Shown here: positions 51,470 to 60,218 of the stretch, piece by piece
Layout of the letters: each line of letters begins with the position of its first letter
Position numbering within the stretch: the first letter of the stretch is position 1
Assembly: GCF_000332275.1 (NCBI RefSeq)
Contig: NZ_CM001776.1
Location: 3,399,426 to 3,463,425, forward strand
Length of the DNA stretch: 64,000 nt
Reading direction: 5' to 3'
From: Synechococcus sp. PCC 7336
GTDB taxonomy: Bacteria; Cyanobacteriota; Cyanobacteriia; Thermostichales; PCC-7336
The notes under the pieces: generated by a model
What the model was told of the DNA's origin: nothing
Seen by the model: the letters and a program-made list of their open reading frames with translations, nothing else
Database searches by the model: none
Position numbers and translations under genes: made by a program

Positions 51470-52009
51470 ATGAAGTTGAATTTAGTGATTGCAGATTTAC
51501 GTTCAGAAATATTGAATGCTTGGAGAACAGCTTTTTCTGCAATTGAAGGAGTAACTTTTCTAGAGCTCAGTATTCCAAAACTTATAAGTTTGCCACAGCT
51601 AGATGCTGTTTTTATGATGAATATGTTTTCTCATGAAAAATATGGTGGGAAATTAGTATATGGCGTATCTCAAGTCTTAAGCACTCGTAATGAACCTAAA
51701 ACTCCCCCTTGGGTAGTTACAACACCATTATTCCCTGGACATTTAGAAAAAAGTCTGAAGTCTGATGGAAGCCTAGCATACAAAATCAAGCCAAACCAAA
51801 AAAATACACCTGAAGAGCAGACATATATCATCTTTAGAGAGGCTTTCAAGTCTATCAAAAAATTTAACAAAGATCGGAAAATTCAACAAATTAAAACCTT
51901 AGGAATCCATCTAGATTTTTTGGACTTTCCGTTGGGCGATCCATATAAAGAAGCTGAGTCTGCAGCACAAGCTTATACCGACTTTTCAGAAAATATCAAT
52001 AGAAATTAA
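51470..52009 (+). CDS. Macro-domain-like protein, candidate immunity to the ART-like tail
   Basis: 179 residues. LVIADLRSEILNAWRTAFSA, then LPQLDAVFMMNMFSHEKYGG, GVSQVLSTRN, and TLGIHLDFLDFPLGDPYKEA with a final AAQAYTDF helix follow the strand and loop order of macro domains (beta1, DAVxxxxN loop, glycine-rich loop, late beta strand plus helix). Macro proteins reverse ADP-ribosylation and act as antitoxins of ART toxins. Similarity is weak and pattern-based. Confidence 0.45.
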   Translation: MKLNLVIADLRSEILNAWRTAFSAIEGVTFLELSIPKLISLPQLDAVFMMNMFSHEKYGGKLVYGVSQVLSTRNEPKTPPWVVTTPLFPGHLEKSLKSDGSLAYKIKPNQKNTPEEQTYIIFREAFKSIKKFNKDRKIQQIKTLGIHLDFLDFPLGDPYKEAESAAQAYTDFSENINRN

Positions 52010-52037
52010 GGACCCTAATTCTTGGAGGATTTTTTGA

Positions 52038-52727
52038 ATGCCTGTAAACATAGCTACTCAAGATCTAGAGATAGTACTTATTTCTCCTAATCATAGCCCT
52101 GCCACGTTAACTCTAGATCTATTATTTAGGCATGGAATCATTTCAGCAGACTGGAAGCTTAAACATCCAGCGAAGCACAACCATCAGTTCTCACATCTTA
52201 TATTTTCAAACGGAATTGATATAATCTCTGAACCTGGAAAAATAGCCTTTTCAGAAGCATTAAATCATGAGAAAACGACTAATCTAGAGATTTTAAAAAC
52301 CATTCATAAGTACATAGAATCTTTCCCTGAAATAGATTATATGGCTGTGAAAATTAATCCTAGATTGTTCGTTACATTCAATAGTGAAAATGAGGATTCA
52401 GCACGAGATTTCATCATTGATAATTTACTTGCGAATGCATCTTGGCTCAAACTTGGGAAAGCTCCTGTCAGAGCAGATCTTGCACTATTCTATTCCTTTG
52501 AAGAGAGTCAACTCAAACTGAATATTAATGAAGCAATTCTCAGCTTAGGTAGTCACTCCCCCAAACCAGCCATTTTAATTTCTGGAAACTTTATGTACAA
52601 AATCACAGAAGGAACATATCAACAAATGAGATCTTCACTGTTTCAATCTGTCAGAAATTGGGAAAGAGATTTAGAAAACTATCGAAGTGTTGTTAGAGAG
52701 TTATTAGGTACTGATATTAATTTATAA
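52038..52727 (+). CDS. Hypothetical protein, possible second immunity gene
   Basis: 229 residues, ATG 52038 preceded by TTGGAGGATTTTTTGA. Contains NHSPATLTLDLLFRHGIISA, LEILKTIHKYIESFPEIDYM and KPAILISGNFMYKITEGTYQ. No domain recognised. It follows the macro-like gene by 28 bases in an apparent operon, and AT-rich composition matches the other cassette genes rather than the RHS core. Confidence 0.6.
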   Translation: MPVNIATQDLEIVLISPNHSPATLTLDLLFRHGIISADWKLKHPAKHNHQFSHLIFSNGIDIISEPGKIAFSEALNHEKTTNLEILKTIHKYIESFPEIDYMAVKINPRLFVTFNSENEDSARDFIIDNLLANASWLKLGKAPVRADLALFYSFEESQLKLNINEAILSLGSHSPKPAILISGNFMYKITEGTYQQMRSSLFQSVRNWERDLENYRSVVRELLGTDINL

Positions 52728-52811
52728 GATTAAAAAACGGTAAGCGTCTCCCAGAAACTTAAGCAAGAATTAGGTAGTATATTTGTGTTTCTGTTCGGCT
52801 AGGTTGAAAGT

Positions 52812-52931
52812 ATGAGCGAAGCAATAGAGATTGAAATTGCCGGTATCAAAGTACCGAAAGCCGATTGGGAGGCGATCTCAGCGGGTTGTGTTGCAAAGAT
52901 TGGCCCGATCCCGGACGGGATGGCAGTTTAA
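52812..52931 (+). CDS. Short ORF (39 aa), possibly a transposon-gene fragment
   Basis: MSEAIEIEIAGIKVPKADWE at ATG 52812, stopping after 39 codons. The sequence looks like a protein N-terminus cut off by the neighbouring IS21 end. Not recognised. Confidence 0.3.
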   Translation: MSEAIEIEIAGIKVPKADWEAISAGCVAKIGPIPDGMAV

Positions 52932-52996
52932 GGTTTGTCCCCTCGCTCTAGTCCCCGCCCATGCCCGCAGATGCTCCCTTCAAAGGCCGCCACTTT

Positions 52997-53416
52997 TGTG
53001 AATTCTGGAAACTATGGCCGGAAAAATTCTGGAAATTATGGCCGCTTTTAACATCGTCTAACCTCCTTGCAAAAGTCAAGCATGAAGCCACCCCCTCAAG
53101 CCGATGGCAGAGTCGTCTGGAGCTGCTCAGCGGGAGCAGGCTGGTCGAGATCGAGCTTGCTCCCGCGCAAGCGATAAGAGGAGCCGGACAACTTGATGTA
53201 CTCCCCCTGATGCAGAGTGCTATCAATGATAGCCCGAGCCAACTCGGGGTCGTACAAGACTCGCCCCCACTGACGCAGAGGCTTGTTGGTGGTGAACAAA
53301 ATGGGCCTGCCCTTGTGGTAGCGCCGGTCCACGACCTGGAAGAAAATATCGGCCGCCCCCGGCCCATAGCCGAGATAGCTCATCTCAGCCATGTGGATTG
53401 CCAAGAGCAAGTGACA
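52997..53416 (-). mobile_element. IS21 family remnant (one end plus istB 3' part)
   Basis: The terminal region has the repeated motif GAATTCTGGAAACTATGGCC / AAATTCTGGAAATTATGGCC, typical of IS21 ends with multiple internal repeats, next to the 3' part of istB. The rest of the element is absent; copy B of the IS4 element begins about 20 bases further on. Confidence 0.7.
53096..53410 (-). pseudogene. istB: IstB C-terminal fragment (IS21 helper ATPase)
   Basis: About 104 codons of the IstB C-terminal half: HMAEMSYLGYGPGAADIFFQ, VVDRRYHKGRPILFTTNKPL and WGRVLYDPELARAIIDSTLH, followed by SYRLRGSK. Walker A and the N-terminal domain are missing. Confidence 0.85.
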
Positions 53417-53438
53417 CTACTCATTTCAAATCTGAAAC

Positions 53439-54710
53439 CTGGCGGGGTGACATAGGGGTCTATGATTCAGCTATAGCAAGCTTTATGGCCCTTATGCCTC
53501 TCTTATAAAAAGGTAGCTTTCGAGGGTTCAGGACGATATATTGTGCAATCAAATCCCAGAGGTCTAGTCCAAAGCAAGCCAGGGAGTAGGCAGACAAACC
53601 AATCGCAAATGCACTGTGTCGCCGATGTTTCCGTCCAGCCTCTCGTGGTCTCACGACATACTGATGAATATTTTGATGCTGCATCTTCTCCCCTTTAAAA
53701 GTAGCCATATAATAAGCTAACGAAACCAGCAATACCATTGAGATAAAGCGTTTGCCGGTCAATTTTGAATCTTCCAGGTTATAGCCTCCCTTCTTCCAAT
53801 CCCGAAACATTTCTTCAATTCCCATGCGGCAAGAGTAAGCCTTCAAAACTCCATCTAGGTCCGTCAGATTACTCATAATATACCAAGTCTCTTTCGTGAC
53901 ATTGGAGCCATAATTTCGCTTTCTTCTTGCTGCTACATTGATCGGTCCAAATCCTTTTGTCTTAGTGACTTTTACATCAGAGAAAAAGTGAGACTCTCCA
54001 GCCTGAATGCCAAGCTGTGATAATTGTGCTTGGGTTTGCCCAGGAAGCTCGATATATTCGTTCTTTTTCAGGCGCAAAGCCATGTAGGCTCCCTGCTCTC
54101 CCAGCCACTTTGCCAGGTCAACTCCACAGAATTCTCGGTCACCCAGTAAGACCACAGTATAGTCGCTTAGGAGTTCCAAAACTGGTTTGAGAAATGTGAT
54201 TTGTTCCTCATAATTGCTACTACCTCGCTTATTCAATAAAGCAAATTTAACTGGAATTGCTCGATTATGATAGATCAGGCTAACCAGAATGAGATTATAG
54301 TCGTACCATTGGGTTCTATCAATGGCTAAATATAGAACTGTCTGAGTGGTAAACTTCCGCTTGAGCCAATCTAGCAAGAGCGGCCACCAGATATGTTCTA
54401 TCACCCAATGTTTAAGGCTCAGAAAACGCTGGAGTTTGCGACGGCAACTCTCCATTAAAATCGGCAAGGGTAATTTTTGCGCCAGTTGTTCTAGCTTGAC
54501 GATTTTGTCGCGTTGCAGCACCATCAGGAGCAAATTCAATAGCCAAAGCTCAGAAGGATTAAGTTTGGTAGCCAGCAGGGTTTGATAAGATGATTCCATG
54601 TTTTTTCGGAAGCTAGGTGTAATCCATTACGTCCTAGCTTTTTTCTGCCTCCGGGCAAGCCCCTATCCCTTGCTCCGTATGCCTCCTGTGCTGTAGTGTC
54701 ACCCCGTCAG
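53439..54710 (-). mobile_element. IS4 family element, copy B (no target duplication)
   Basis: Same ends as copy A (CTGGCGGGGTGACA and, inverted, CTGACGGGGTGACA). Two homopolymer lengths differ from copy A. Flanks differ (TCTGAAAC before, CTCTGTTTC after), so there is no target duplication: this copy sits at a rearrangement junction between the IS21 remnant and a truncated duplicate of an immunity gene. Confidence 0.88.
53460..54599 (-). CDS. IS4 family transposase, copy B
   Basis: 379 residues, identical to copy A except for a few positions, and with the normal TAG stop inside the element. DDE blocks as in copy A (LAIDRTQWYDYN, LLGDREFCGVD, MGIEEMFRDWKKGG). Because it is the complete copy, it is the likely active source. 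Confidence 0.92.
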   Translation of the reverse strand: MESSYQTLLATKLNPSELWLLNLLLMVLQRDKIVKLEQLAQKLPLPILMESCRRKLQRFLSLKHWVIEHIWWPLLLDWLKRKFTTQTVLYLAIDRTQWYDYNLILVSLIYHNRAIPVKFALLNKRGSSNYEEQITFLKPVLELLSDYTVVLLGDREFCGVDLAKWLGEQGAYMALRLKKNEYIELPGQTQAQLSQLGIQAGESHFFSDVKVTKTKGFGPINVAARRKRNYGSNVTKETWYIMSNLTDLDGVLKAYSCRMGIEEMFRDWKKGGYNLEDSKLTGKRFISMVLLVSLAYYMATFKGEKMQHQNIHQYVVRPREAGRKHRRHSAFAIGLSAYSLACFGLDLWDLIAQYIVLNPRKLPFYKRGIRAIKLAIAES

Positions 54711-55284
54711 CTCTGTTTCAAGTTATATAATTGATTTTGACTCCGAAGAAAATCGTCGTAGTCTATTTGGTAAATTTGAGGACGTTAATATTGAGTTTTC
54801 AATAAATATTTGCAGCAGGGAATTAAAAGAATATCCAAACAGCTTAACTTGGTATGTGTCAACTGACTTCTTGAGAGGTGAAGCAAGCACAAGAAAACTC
54901 TTACATCTGTTTATGACGGGCAATAGTTTCCTTGGATCCTTCTACTCGTTTGGCGATCTGTTATCGAACATTGCAAAGAAGAAGAAACCATCAGGTGCTG
55001 TAGATATTCGGAGAGAGCTACTTGGAATTTTTTGGTTAACATATTTTAACAGTAGGTATGTGGATTTTCTTGGCAAGGAAAAGCTCAAGTCTTTGAAGGA
55101 AGCTAGTTTTGATGATAATGGTGGTGCTAATATCCAGCTTGCTGAGAATGTCATGGACTGTGCCGAGCAAGAAAGAGAACGATTGGAGACTCTGCTAGGC
55201 ATCGACCATTTTGTGGATCCAAGTAGTTATTCAGAGAAGCCAATTGGGAAATTTGCTTTGCAGTTTGATGACCTTAAATCCTAG
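54711..55284 (+). pseudogene. Truncated duplicate of the immunity gene at 46853
   Basis: Nearly base-for-base copy of 47014-47584 plus about 30 bases downstream, beginning exactly at the border of IS4 copy B. The first part of the gene is missing, so it lacks a normal start (first in-frame ATG at 54856). The copy proves a duplication of this cassette before or with IS4 insertion. Confidence 0.9.
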
Positions 55285-55331
55285 GCTCTATATAGGGATT
55301 ATGGGGAGGTGACTAACAAAAACAAACAAAA

Positions 55332-55451
55332 CAATAGTCCGGACAGTTTTTACGAAAATGGCTGAAACCCGCATTCTACCGTTGATGATTGGGGCATCCA
55401 GAAGGGCTGAAACCCGCATCCTACCGTTGCCTCTGAAAGACACTGGACAGA
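55332..55451 (-). repeat. TIR-ended small repeat, copy 2
   Basis: Inverse orientation relative to copies 1 and 3: AGTCCGGACAGTTTTTACG, then two units of GGCTGAAACCCGCATTCTAC type (about 47 bases apart), and an outer end that runs into the hairpin at 55439. It lies about 45 bases after the truncated immunity duplicate. Confidence 0.75.
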
Positions 55452-55490
55452 AATAGGTGTAAGCCCTTACACCTATTTCTGTCCAGTGTC
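55439..55490. repeat. Perfect 24-bp stem-loop
   Basis: GACACTGGACAGAAATAGGT + GTAA, loop GCCC, then the exact reverse complement TTAC + ACCTATTTCTGTCCAGTGTC. A second, smaller inverted repeat (CTAAATCG ... CGATTTAG) follows at 55491-55515. Such a perfect 52-bp hairpin could be a terminator, a transposon end or a recombination site. No T-run follows. Confidence 0.9.
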
Positions 55491-55514
55491 CTAAATCGTT
55501 TAAACGCCGATTTA

Positions 55515-58500
55515 GTGTGCATCGCCCCACCTTTAAACGCATGCTCAAAAGAAAGCGTCACCTTTACTTATGATTCTGTCGGTAATTTGACCGTCTCTCA
55601 AGATGAGTTAGGGCGCGTTATAACCTCAAACTATGACGAGCTCAACCGGCTGGTGCAAACCACCAATGCCTTAGGGGATAGTACCAACTTTACCTACGAT
55701 GCGGCAGGGAATCTAACTGCATTCCAAGATGAATTAGGGCGCGTTACGACTTCGAACTATGACGAGCTCGATCGCTTGGTGCAGACCACCAATGCCTTGG
55801 GCGATAGTGTCAACTTTACCTACGACGCCATCGGCAATCTGACTGCCTTTACCGACGAGTTAGGGCGAACTACCAGCTTCGGCTATGACGCTCTCGATCG
55901 CCAAACTCGCATCACTGATGCTCTCGGCAACTCCACCCTGTTGAGCTACGACGCTGTCGGCAACCTCACCGCGATAGAAGATGCTTTGGGGCGAGTCACG
56001 ACTTCGGAATACGATGCCCTCAACCGCCTCACCCAAACCACCAACGCCTTGGGGGGCAGTGTCAATTTCAACTACGATGTCATCGGCAATCTGACTGCTT
56101 TTACCGATGAATTGGGGCGCACCACTCGCTTTGGCTACGATGCGCTCGATCGCCAAACACGCATCACTGATGCTTTAGGTAACTCGACGCTGTTCGGCTA
56201 CGATGCGGTCGGCAACTTGACCTCGCAAGCCGATGCTTTGGGCAATACCACCCGCTTTGTTTACGACGGGCTCAATCGAGAGATCGCCACGATTGACCCA
56301 CTCGGGTTTACTACTACCTCCACTTACACTGCCGTCGGCACTCTCGCATCCATCACCGACGCATCTGGCAATACCACTACCTATGAGTATGACGTCCGCG
56401 ATCTGCTGGTGCGCGAAACCAACCAGTTGGGTGACAGCCGCAGCTACAACTATGACGAAGTCGGTAATTTGACCAGTCTGGTGGATCGCAACGGTCGCCA
56501 AACCGCTTACAGCTACGACAGCCTCGATCGCCTCACGCAAGAACGCTTCTTAGACGATGCAGGCACAGCTGTCGAGCAAATCGACTACACCTACGATGCC
56601 GCCAGCCAACTGATAGGCATCAGCGACTTTGATTCCAGCTATACCTACCGCTACGACGCCGCTGGGCGCCTCACCCGCAGCGACAATACCGGTACTGCCG
56701 GAATCCCCACCTTTACCCTCGACTACACCTACGACGCCGTCGGCAATCGCCTCAGTGTCACCGACAGTATTGACGCAGTCGAAACTGGTGTCGAACGCTT
56801 TACCTACGACTCACTCGATCGCGTCATTGATATTACGCAAACAGGGGCAGCGGTCAGCGACAAGCGTGTCAGTTATACCTACGATGCCGCCAGCCAACTG
56901 ATTGGCGTTGAAACTTTCAACGACTTAGCGGGGACGCAAGTGGCGATCGCCACCACCCACAGCTTCGATGCTGCCGGTCGTCTGGCCAATATCACTCATA
57001 CTGACGCAGGCGGCACAGTCCTGGCCGACTACACCTACAGCTTCGACGCAGCCAATCGCATCACCGCCATCCAATCGCTCGATGGTCTCAGCAGCTTCAG
57101 CTACGATGCCAGCGGCCAACAACTCGAAGGCAACTTCGACTTCCAAACTGACGAATCTTTCAGCTTCGATGCCACCGGTAACCGCACCAATACCGGTAAT
57201 ATCGTTGGTCCCAACAATCAGCTTTTAGAAGACGAGAACTTCACCTACGCTTACGACGCGGAGGGCAATCGCACCCAACGCACCGATAAGGCCACGGGCG
57301 AAGTCACCCAGTACGAATACGACCATCGCAACCGCCTCACCTCTGCCATCACCCTCGACAGTAGCGGCAACGAGACTGGGCGAGCGGAATATACCTACGA
57401 TGCCCTAGATCGCCGCATTGGGCGCACTGTGGAGGGACAAACCGAGCGGTATCTGTATGACGGTAGCGATATTGCCTTAGTGACGTACGAGAGCGGTGAA
57501 GTTACCCAAAGGTTCCTCCACAGCACATCAATCGATCGCGTCGTGGCGCAAGAGGATGGGGCGGGCAATGTTCTGTATGCCCTGAGCGACCATCAAAACA
57601 CGGTGCGGGATATAGCCGACTCTACTGGCACGGTAGTCAACCACCTCACATTTGACAGCTTCGGCAACATCACCAGCCAGAGCGATGCCAGCGTTGAATT
57701 CCGCTTCAGCTTTACGGGACGAGAGTTTGATGAGGAAACGGGACTGTATTACTTCCGCGCCCGCTACCTCGACCCATCCACCGGTCAATTTATCAGCCAA
57801 GACCCGATTGGCTTTGCTGCTGGAGATGTCAACTTATATCGCTATGTGGGGAACAGTCCGCTCAACTTTATCGACCCCAGTGGCAATCAGGCAGAGTCGC
57901 CACTTCAATTTAATTTGAGCGTGGAGAGCGGCTCTACTATTCCCCAAGCAACTATTAACGAGCTACGCGATCGCTCCAACGAGATCGCTGAAGGTAGTAA
58001 GACATCCCTTCCCGAAACAACCATTAACCAGACACTTGCGAGAGCTCGAGAGATCGCCGAGCTGAGAGCAACGGAATTCAGCCCAGTCAACCCCGAGCCT
58101 GTGTCTTTTGATGAGAGGACTTCTGTATCACCAAGCGCTGAAGCCCCCGAACCGCCGATTGCCGAAGCTCCCGAACAGCCCACTCTAACTCCCGAGCCAA
58201 TCATTGACGAAGGGGCCGATATCATCATCACGCAGGACGATCTACCCCCGCGCGCTCCCTCTCCCAATCAAGGCACCGAGCTGTCCAATAGCGAGCACAA
58301 CCCCGTGCCCGAGCCTGCGGTCGACGAGCCGGAAGCAGAAATCAACGAGCCAGAAGAGCCCCTACCACCTCGGGATCCCCGCCCCAATCGTCCCCGCGAT
58401 CCTCGTCGCCGAGTCGGCCCCTTTGTGGTGTCTCCCGATGCTGTGAATGGCACCGATGGACCAGATGTTGCTGGAATCCAACCTTCGACTACTCCTGAAA

Positions 58501-59666
58501 CAGCTCCTTTAACTGAGCCCCAGCCAATTAACCCAGACCAGTTTGTACGAGAAGTGGTTACCGGTGGCGTTGTCACTGGAGCTGCTGTGGGGATAGCGAT
58601 CGCAGGGTTTACAGCACTAGCCCCAGCAGCACTACCAGTAGCAGCCACCATTCTCGGTGTGGTAGCCCTCGGGACGACTTTGAATAATATCGGTCGTCGC
58701 TTGGATGAGGTGGATGAGGCGATCGCCCGAGAGGAGCAGAGAGCCCAACAAAATCTCTCGACTCCAGTCAATGGTTTAACGCCCCGCCAACTCCGCCGCA
58801 GAGCGGCTATTGGAGGTGCTCTCCAGTTGGGAACTAATCTGTCAGAATTTATCTTTGGCACCGATTTCGCCACCGGTAGAGTCTTAACCACGGAAGAGCG
58901 AACCAGTGCAGGTGCTTCAGCCGCTGTCGAGGGACTGGCTGAGATTATTACTGCCGGGGCAGCGCCAGACAATATTTTTCGCTCCTTTCCCGATGGCCCT
59001 CGAACGAGCACTCTCGGCCCAGATACTGGGGACTTTTTTCCGCCACCCTTAGTTCCGGGGCGTCGAAATAACCTCTCAGACAATGTCCCAGACCCCGCTG
59101 AAGTCCGCGCTCGTCTCAATGCCAGTCGCGCCAGCAGAGCTGAAGATCCCTCTGGATTCGCAGATTTCTCTCGTAGGGCTGACGGGATTACAAATTCAGC
59201 AGCCCGCTTCCAGCAAGACCTTGATTTTGTGAATAGAGTCAACTCTGGGCTACAAAATTCACCAAACGATCCATTTGTACAGCGCATCCAGGCTTTGACT
59301 AATAACCTCGAGCAAGGTAGACCTGACTTTGTAGAGGGCTTAGGTGGAGCTCGCCTTGAGGCTGCACTTGGACGAGAGATTAGGAATCCTGCAACAATAG
59401 GCTTTGATTTTGTGGATGCTCCAGGCAGAGGTAACATTGAGCTGAAAGGTCCATTTTTGCGTTTTAATGACACCGCACGAAGCTTTGAATTGATCCCTGA
59501 ACTCAATATAGAAGCAGTAGCAGGAAGCATAAATAGTGAGATAATTGCTTTGCCTAGCTCTGGCATTGATTTAATTGTAGTAGACTTATTAGGGGCTACC
59601 GATCAACAAGCACTGGATCTACTAAGACGTATTAGTGATACGAGCAGGGTTCGATTTTTGAGGTAA
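55515..59666 (+). CDS. Second RHS/YD-repeat protein with CDI-like nuclease tail (5'-truncated)
   Basis: 1,383 codons from GTG 55515; RHS similarity starts abruptly at about 55551 inside a YD repeat, so the N-terminal half is missing. Residues 15-790 are YD repeats and the closing core, almost identical to the first RHS gene from 57240 on. The tail changes exactly after DPSGNQA. It has a Pro/Glu-rich linker, a hydrophobic segment (VVTGAAVGIAIAGFTALAPA and following), then the toxin: GLGGARLEAALGREIRNPAT, DFVDAPGRGNIELKGPFLRF and SSGIDLIVVDLLGATDQQAL. The E..D..G..ELKGP order fits a PD-(D/E)XK CdiA-type nuclease. Immunity gene follows after two bases. Confidence 0.82.
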   Translation: MCIAPPLNACSKESVTFTYDSVGNLTVSQDELGRVITSNYDELNRLVQTTNALGDSTNFTYDAAGNLTAFQDELGRVTTSNYDELDRLVQTTNALGDSVNFTYDAIGNLTAFTDELGRTTSFGYDALDRQTRITDALGNSTLLSYDAVGNLTAIEDALGRVTTSEYDALNRLTQTTNALGGSVNFNYDVIGNLTAFTDELGRTTRFGYDALDRQTRITDALGNSTLFGYDAVGNLTSQADALGNTTRFVYDGLNREIATIDPLGFTTTSTYTAVGTLASITDASGNTTTYEYDVRDLLVRETNQLGDSRSYNYDEVGNLTSLVDRNGRQTAYSYDSLDRLTQERFLDDAGTAVEQIDYTYDAASQLIGISDFDSSYTYRYDAAGRLTRSDNTGTAGIPTFTLDYTYDAVGNRLSVTDSIDAVETGVERFTYDSLDRVIDITQTGAAVSDKRVSYTYDAASQLIGVETFNDLAGTQVAIATTHSFDAAGRLANITHTDAGGTVLADYTYSFDAANRITAIQSLDGLSSFSYDASGQQLEGNFDFQTDESFSFDATGNRTNTGNIVGPNNQLLEDENFTYAYDAEGNRTQRTDKATGEVTQYEYDHRNRLTSAITLDSSGNETGRAEYTYDALDRRIGRTVEGQTERYLYDGSDIALVTYESGEVTQRFLHSTSIDRVVAQEDGAGNVLYALSDHQNTVRDIADSTGTVVNHLTFDSFGNITSQSDASVEFRFSFTGREFDEETGLYYFRARYLDPSTGQFISQDPIGFAAGDVNLYRYVGNSPLNFIDPSGNQAESPLQFNLSVESGSTIPQATINELRDRSNEIAEGSKTSLPETTINQTLARAREIAELRATEFSPVNPEPVSFDERTSVSPSAEAPEPPIAEAPEQPTLTPEPIIDEGADIIITQDDLPPRAPSPNQGTELSNSEHNPVPEPAVDEPEAEINEPEEPLPPRDPRPNRPRDPRRRVGPFVVSPDAVNGTDGPDVAGIQPSTTPETAPLTEPQPINPDQFVREVVTGGVVTGAAVGIAIAGFTALAPAALPVAATILGVVALGTTLNNIGRRLDEVDEAIAREEQRAQQNLSTPVNGLTPRQLRRRAAIGGALQLGTNLSEFIFGTDFATGRVLTTEERTSAGASAAVEGLAEIITAGAAPDNIFRSFPDGPRTSTLGPDTGDFFPPPLVPGRRNNLSDNVPDPAEVRARLNASRASRAEDPSGFADFSRRADGITNSAARFQQDLDFVNRVNSGLQNSPNDPFVQRIQALTNNLEQGRPDFVEGLGGARLEAALGREIRNPATIGFDFVDAPGRGNIELKGPFLRFNDTARSFELIPELNIEAVAGSINSEIIALPSSGIDLIVVDLLGATDQQALDLLRRISDTSRVRFLR

Positions 59667-59668
59667 AA

Positions 59669-60079
59669 ATGCCTAATAGAATTTTTTACAATAATGACTT
59701 CATAAGCGTTGCCGACCACGATCTTAGTTTTATAATTGATGAATCTCTTGCGGTGATTGATTCGGAGATTAATATTGAACCAAAAAATATATGGCTCATT
59801 GATGTTCAGGAAAAATGGCAGAATGCATTACTCAACCAGGGACACAATCTAAGGAATCTGCAGCTCGATCTTCTTTTAAAGGACGAACCATCCCGCACAA
59901 AAATGATTCAGATTCTTGAGAAGACACGTAGAGAAATACTTTCTTTGGGAGAATTTGTTCCTTCCTTGCTTCACCAAAATAGACTAAGAGCTTCTGACTA
60001 CTATAACGTTAATGGAGTCTCAACTCAAGTATATTCCGATATCATAGGGCAAATAATTGATTTAATTCAAAGTCAGTAA
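59669..60079 (+). CDS. Candidate immunity protein of the second RHS gene
   Basis: 136 residues at ATG 59669, two bases after the RHS stop. MPNRIFYNNDFISVADHDLS and LLLKDEPSRTKMIQILEKTR; helical and acidic. Family not recognised; role inferred from position. Confidence 0.6.
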   Translation: MPNRIFYNNDFISVADHDLSFIIDESLAVIDSEINIEPKNIWLIDVQEKWQNALLNQGHNLRNLQLDLLLKDEPSRTKMIQILEKTRREILSLGEFVPSLLHQNRLRASDYYNVNGVSTQVYSDIIGQIIDLIQSQ

Positions 60080-60108
60080 TTTCAACACTTCGGACATTTT
60101 TTCAGAGT

Positions 60109-60161
60109 CAACGGTAGAATGCGAGTTTCAGCCGTTTCCGTAAAAACTGTCCGGACTATTG
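60109..60161 (+). repeat. TIR-ended small repeat, copy 3 (single unit)
   Basis: CAACGGTAGAATGCGAGTTT to AAAAACTGTCCGGACTATTG with one internal unit. The flanks TAATTTCAACACTTCGGACA (60077) and TAATTTCAATACTCTGGACA (60162) are also similar to each other. It lies about 30 bases after the immunity gene and directly before the next tail cassette. Confidence 0.78.
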
Positions 60162-60218
60162 TAATTTCAATACTCTGGACAGCTTTGAGGCTGAGCTAGA
60201 AGAAAAACTCAGGTCAGC

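Noticed and set aside
58268..59566. 432-codon minus-strand ORF opposite the RHS-2 tail
   Set aside because: It is antisense to a proline-rich linker and anchor; its serine/proline-rich translation matches no family, and it recurs only because the anchor is triplicated.
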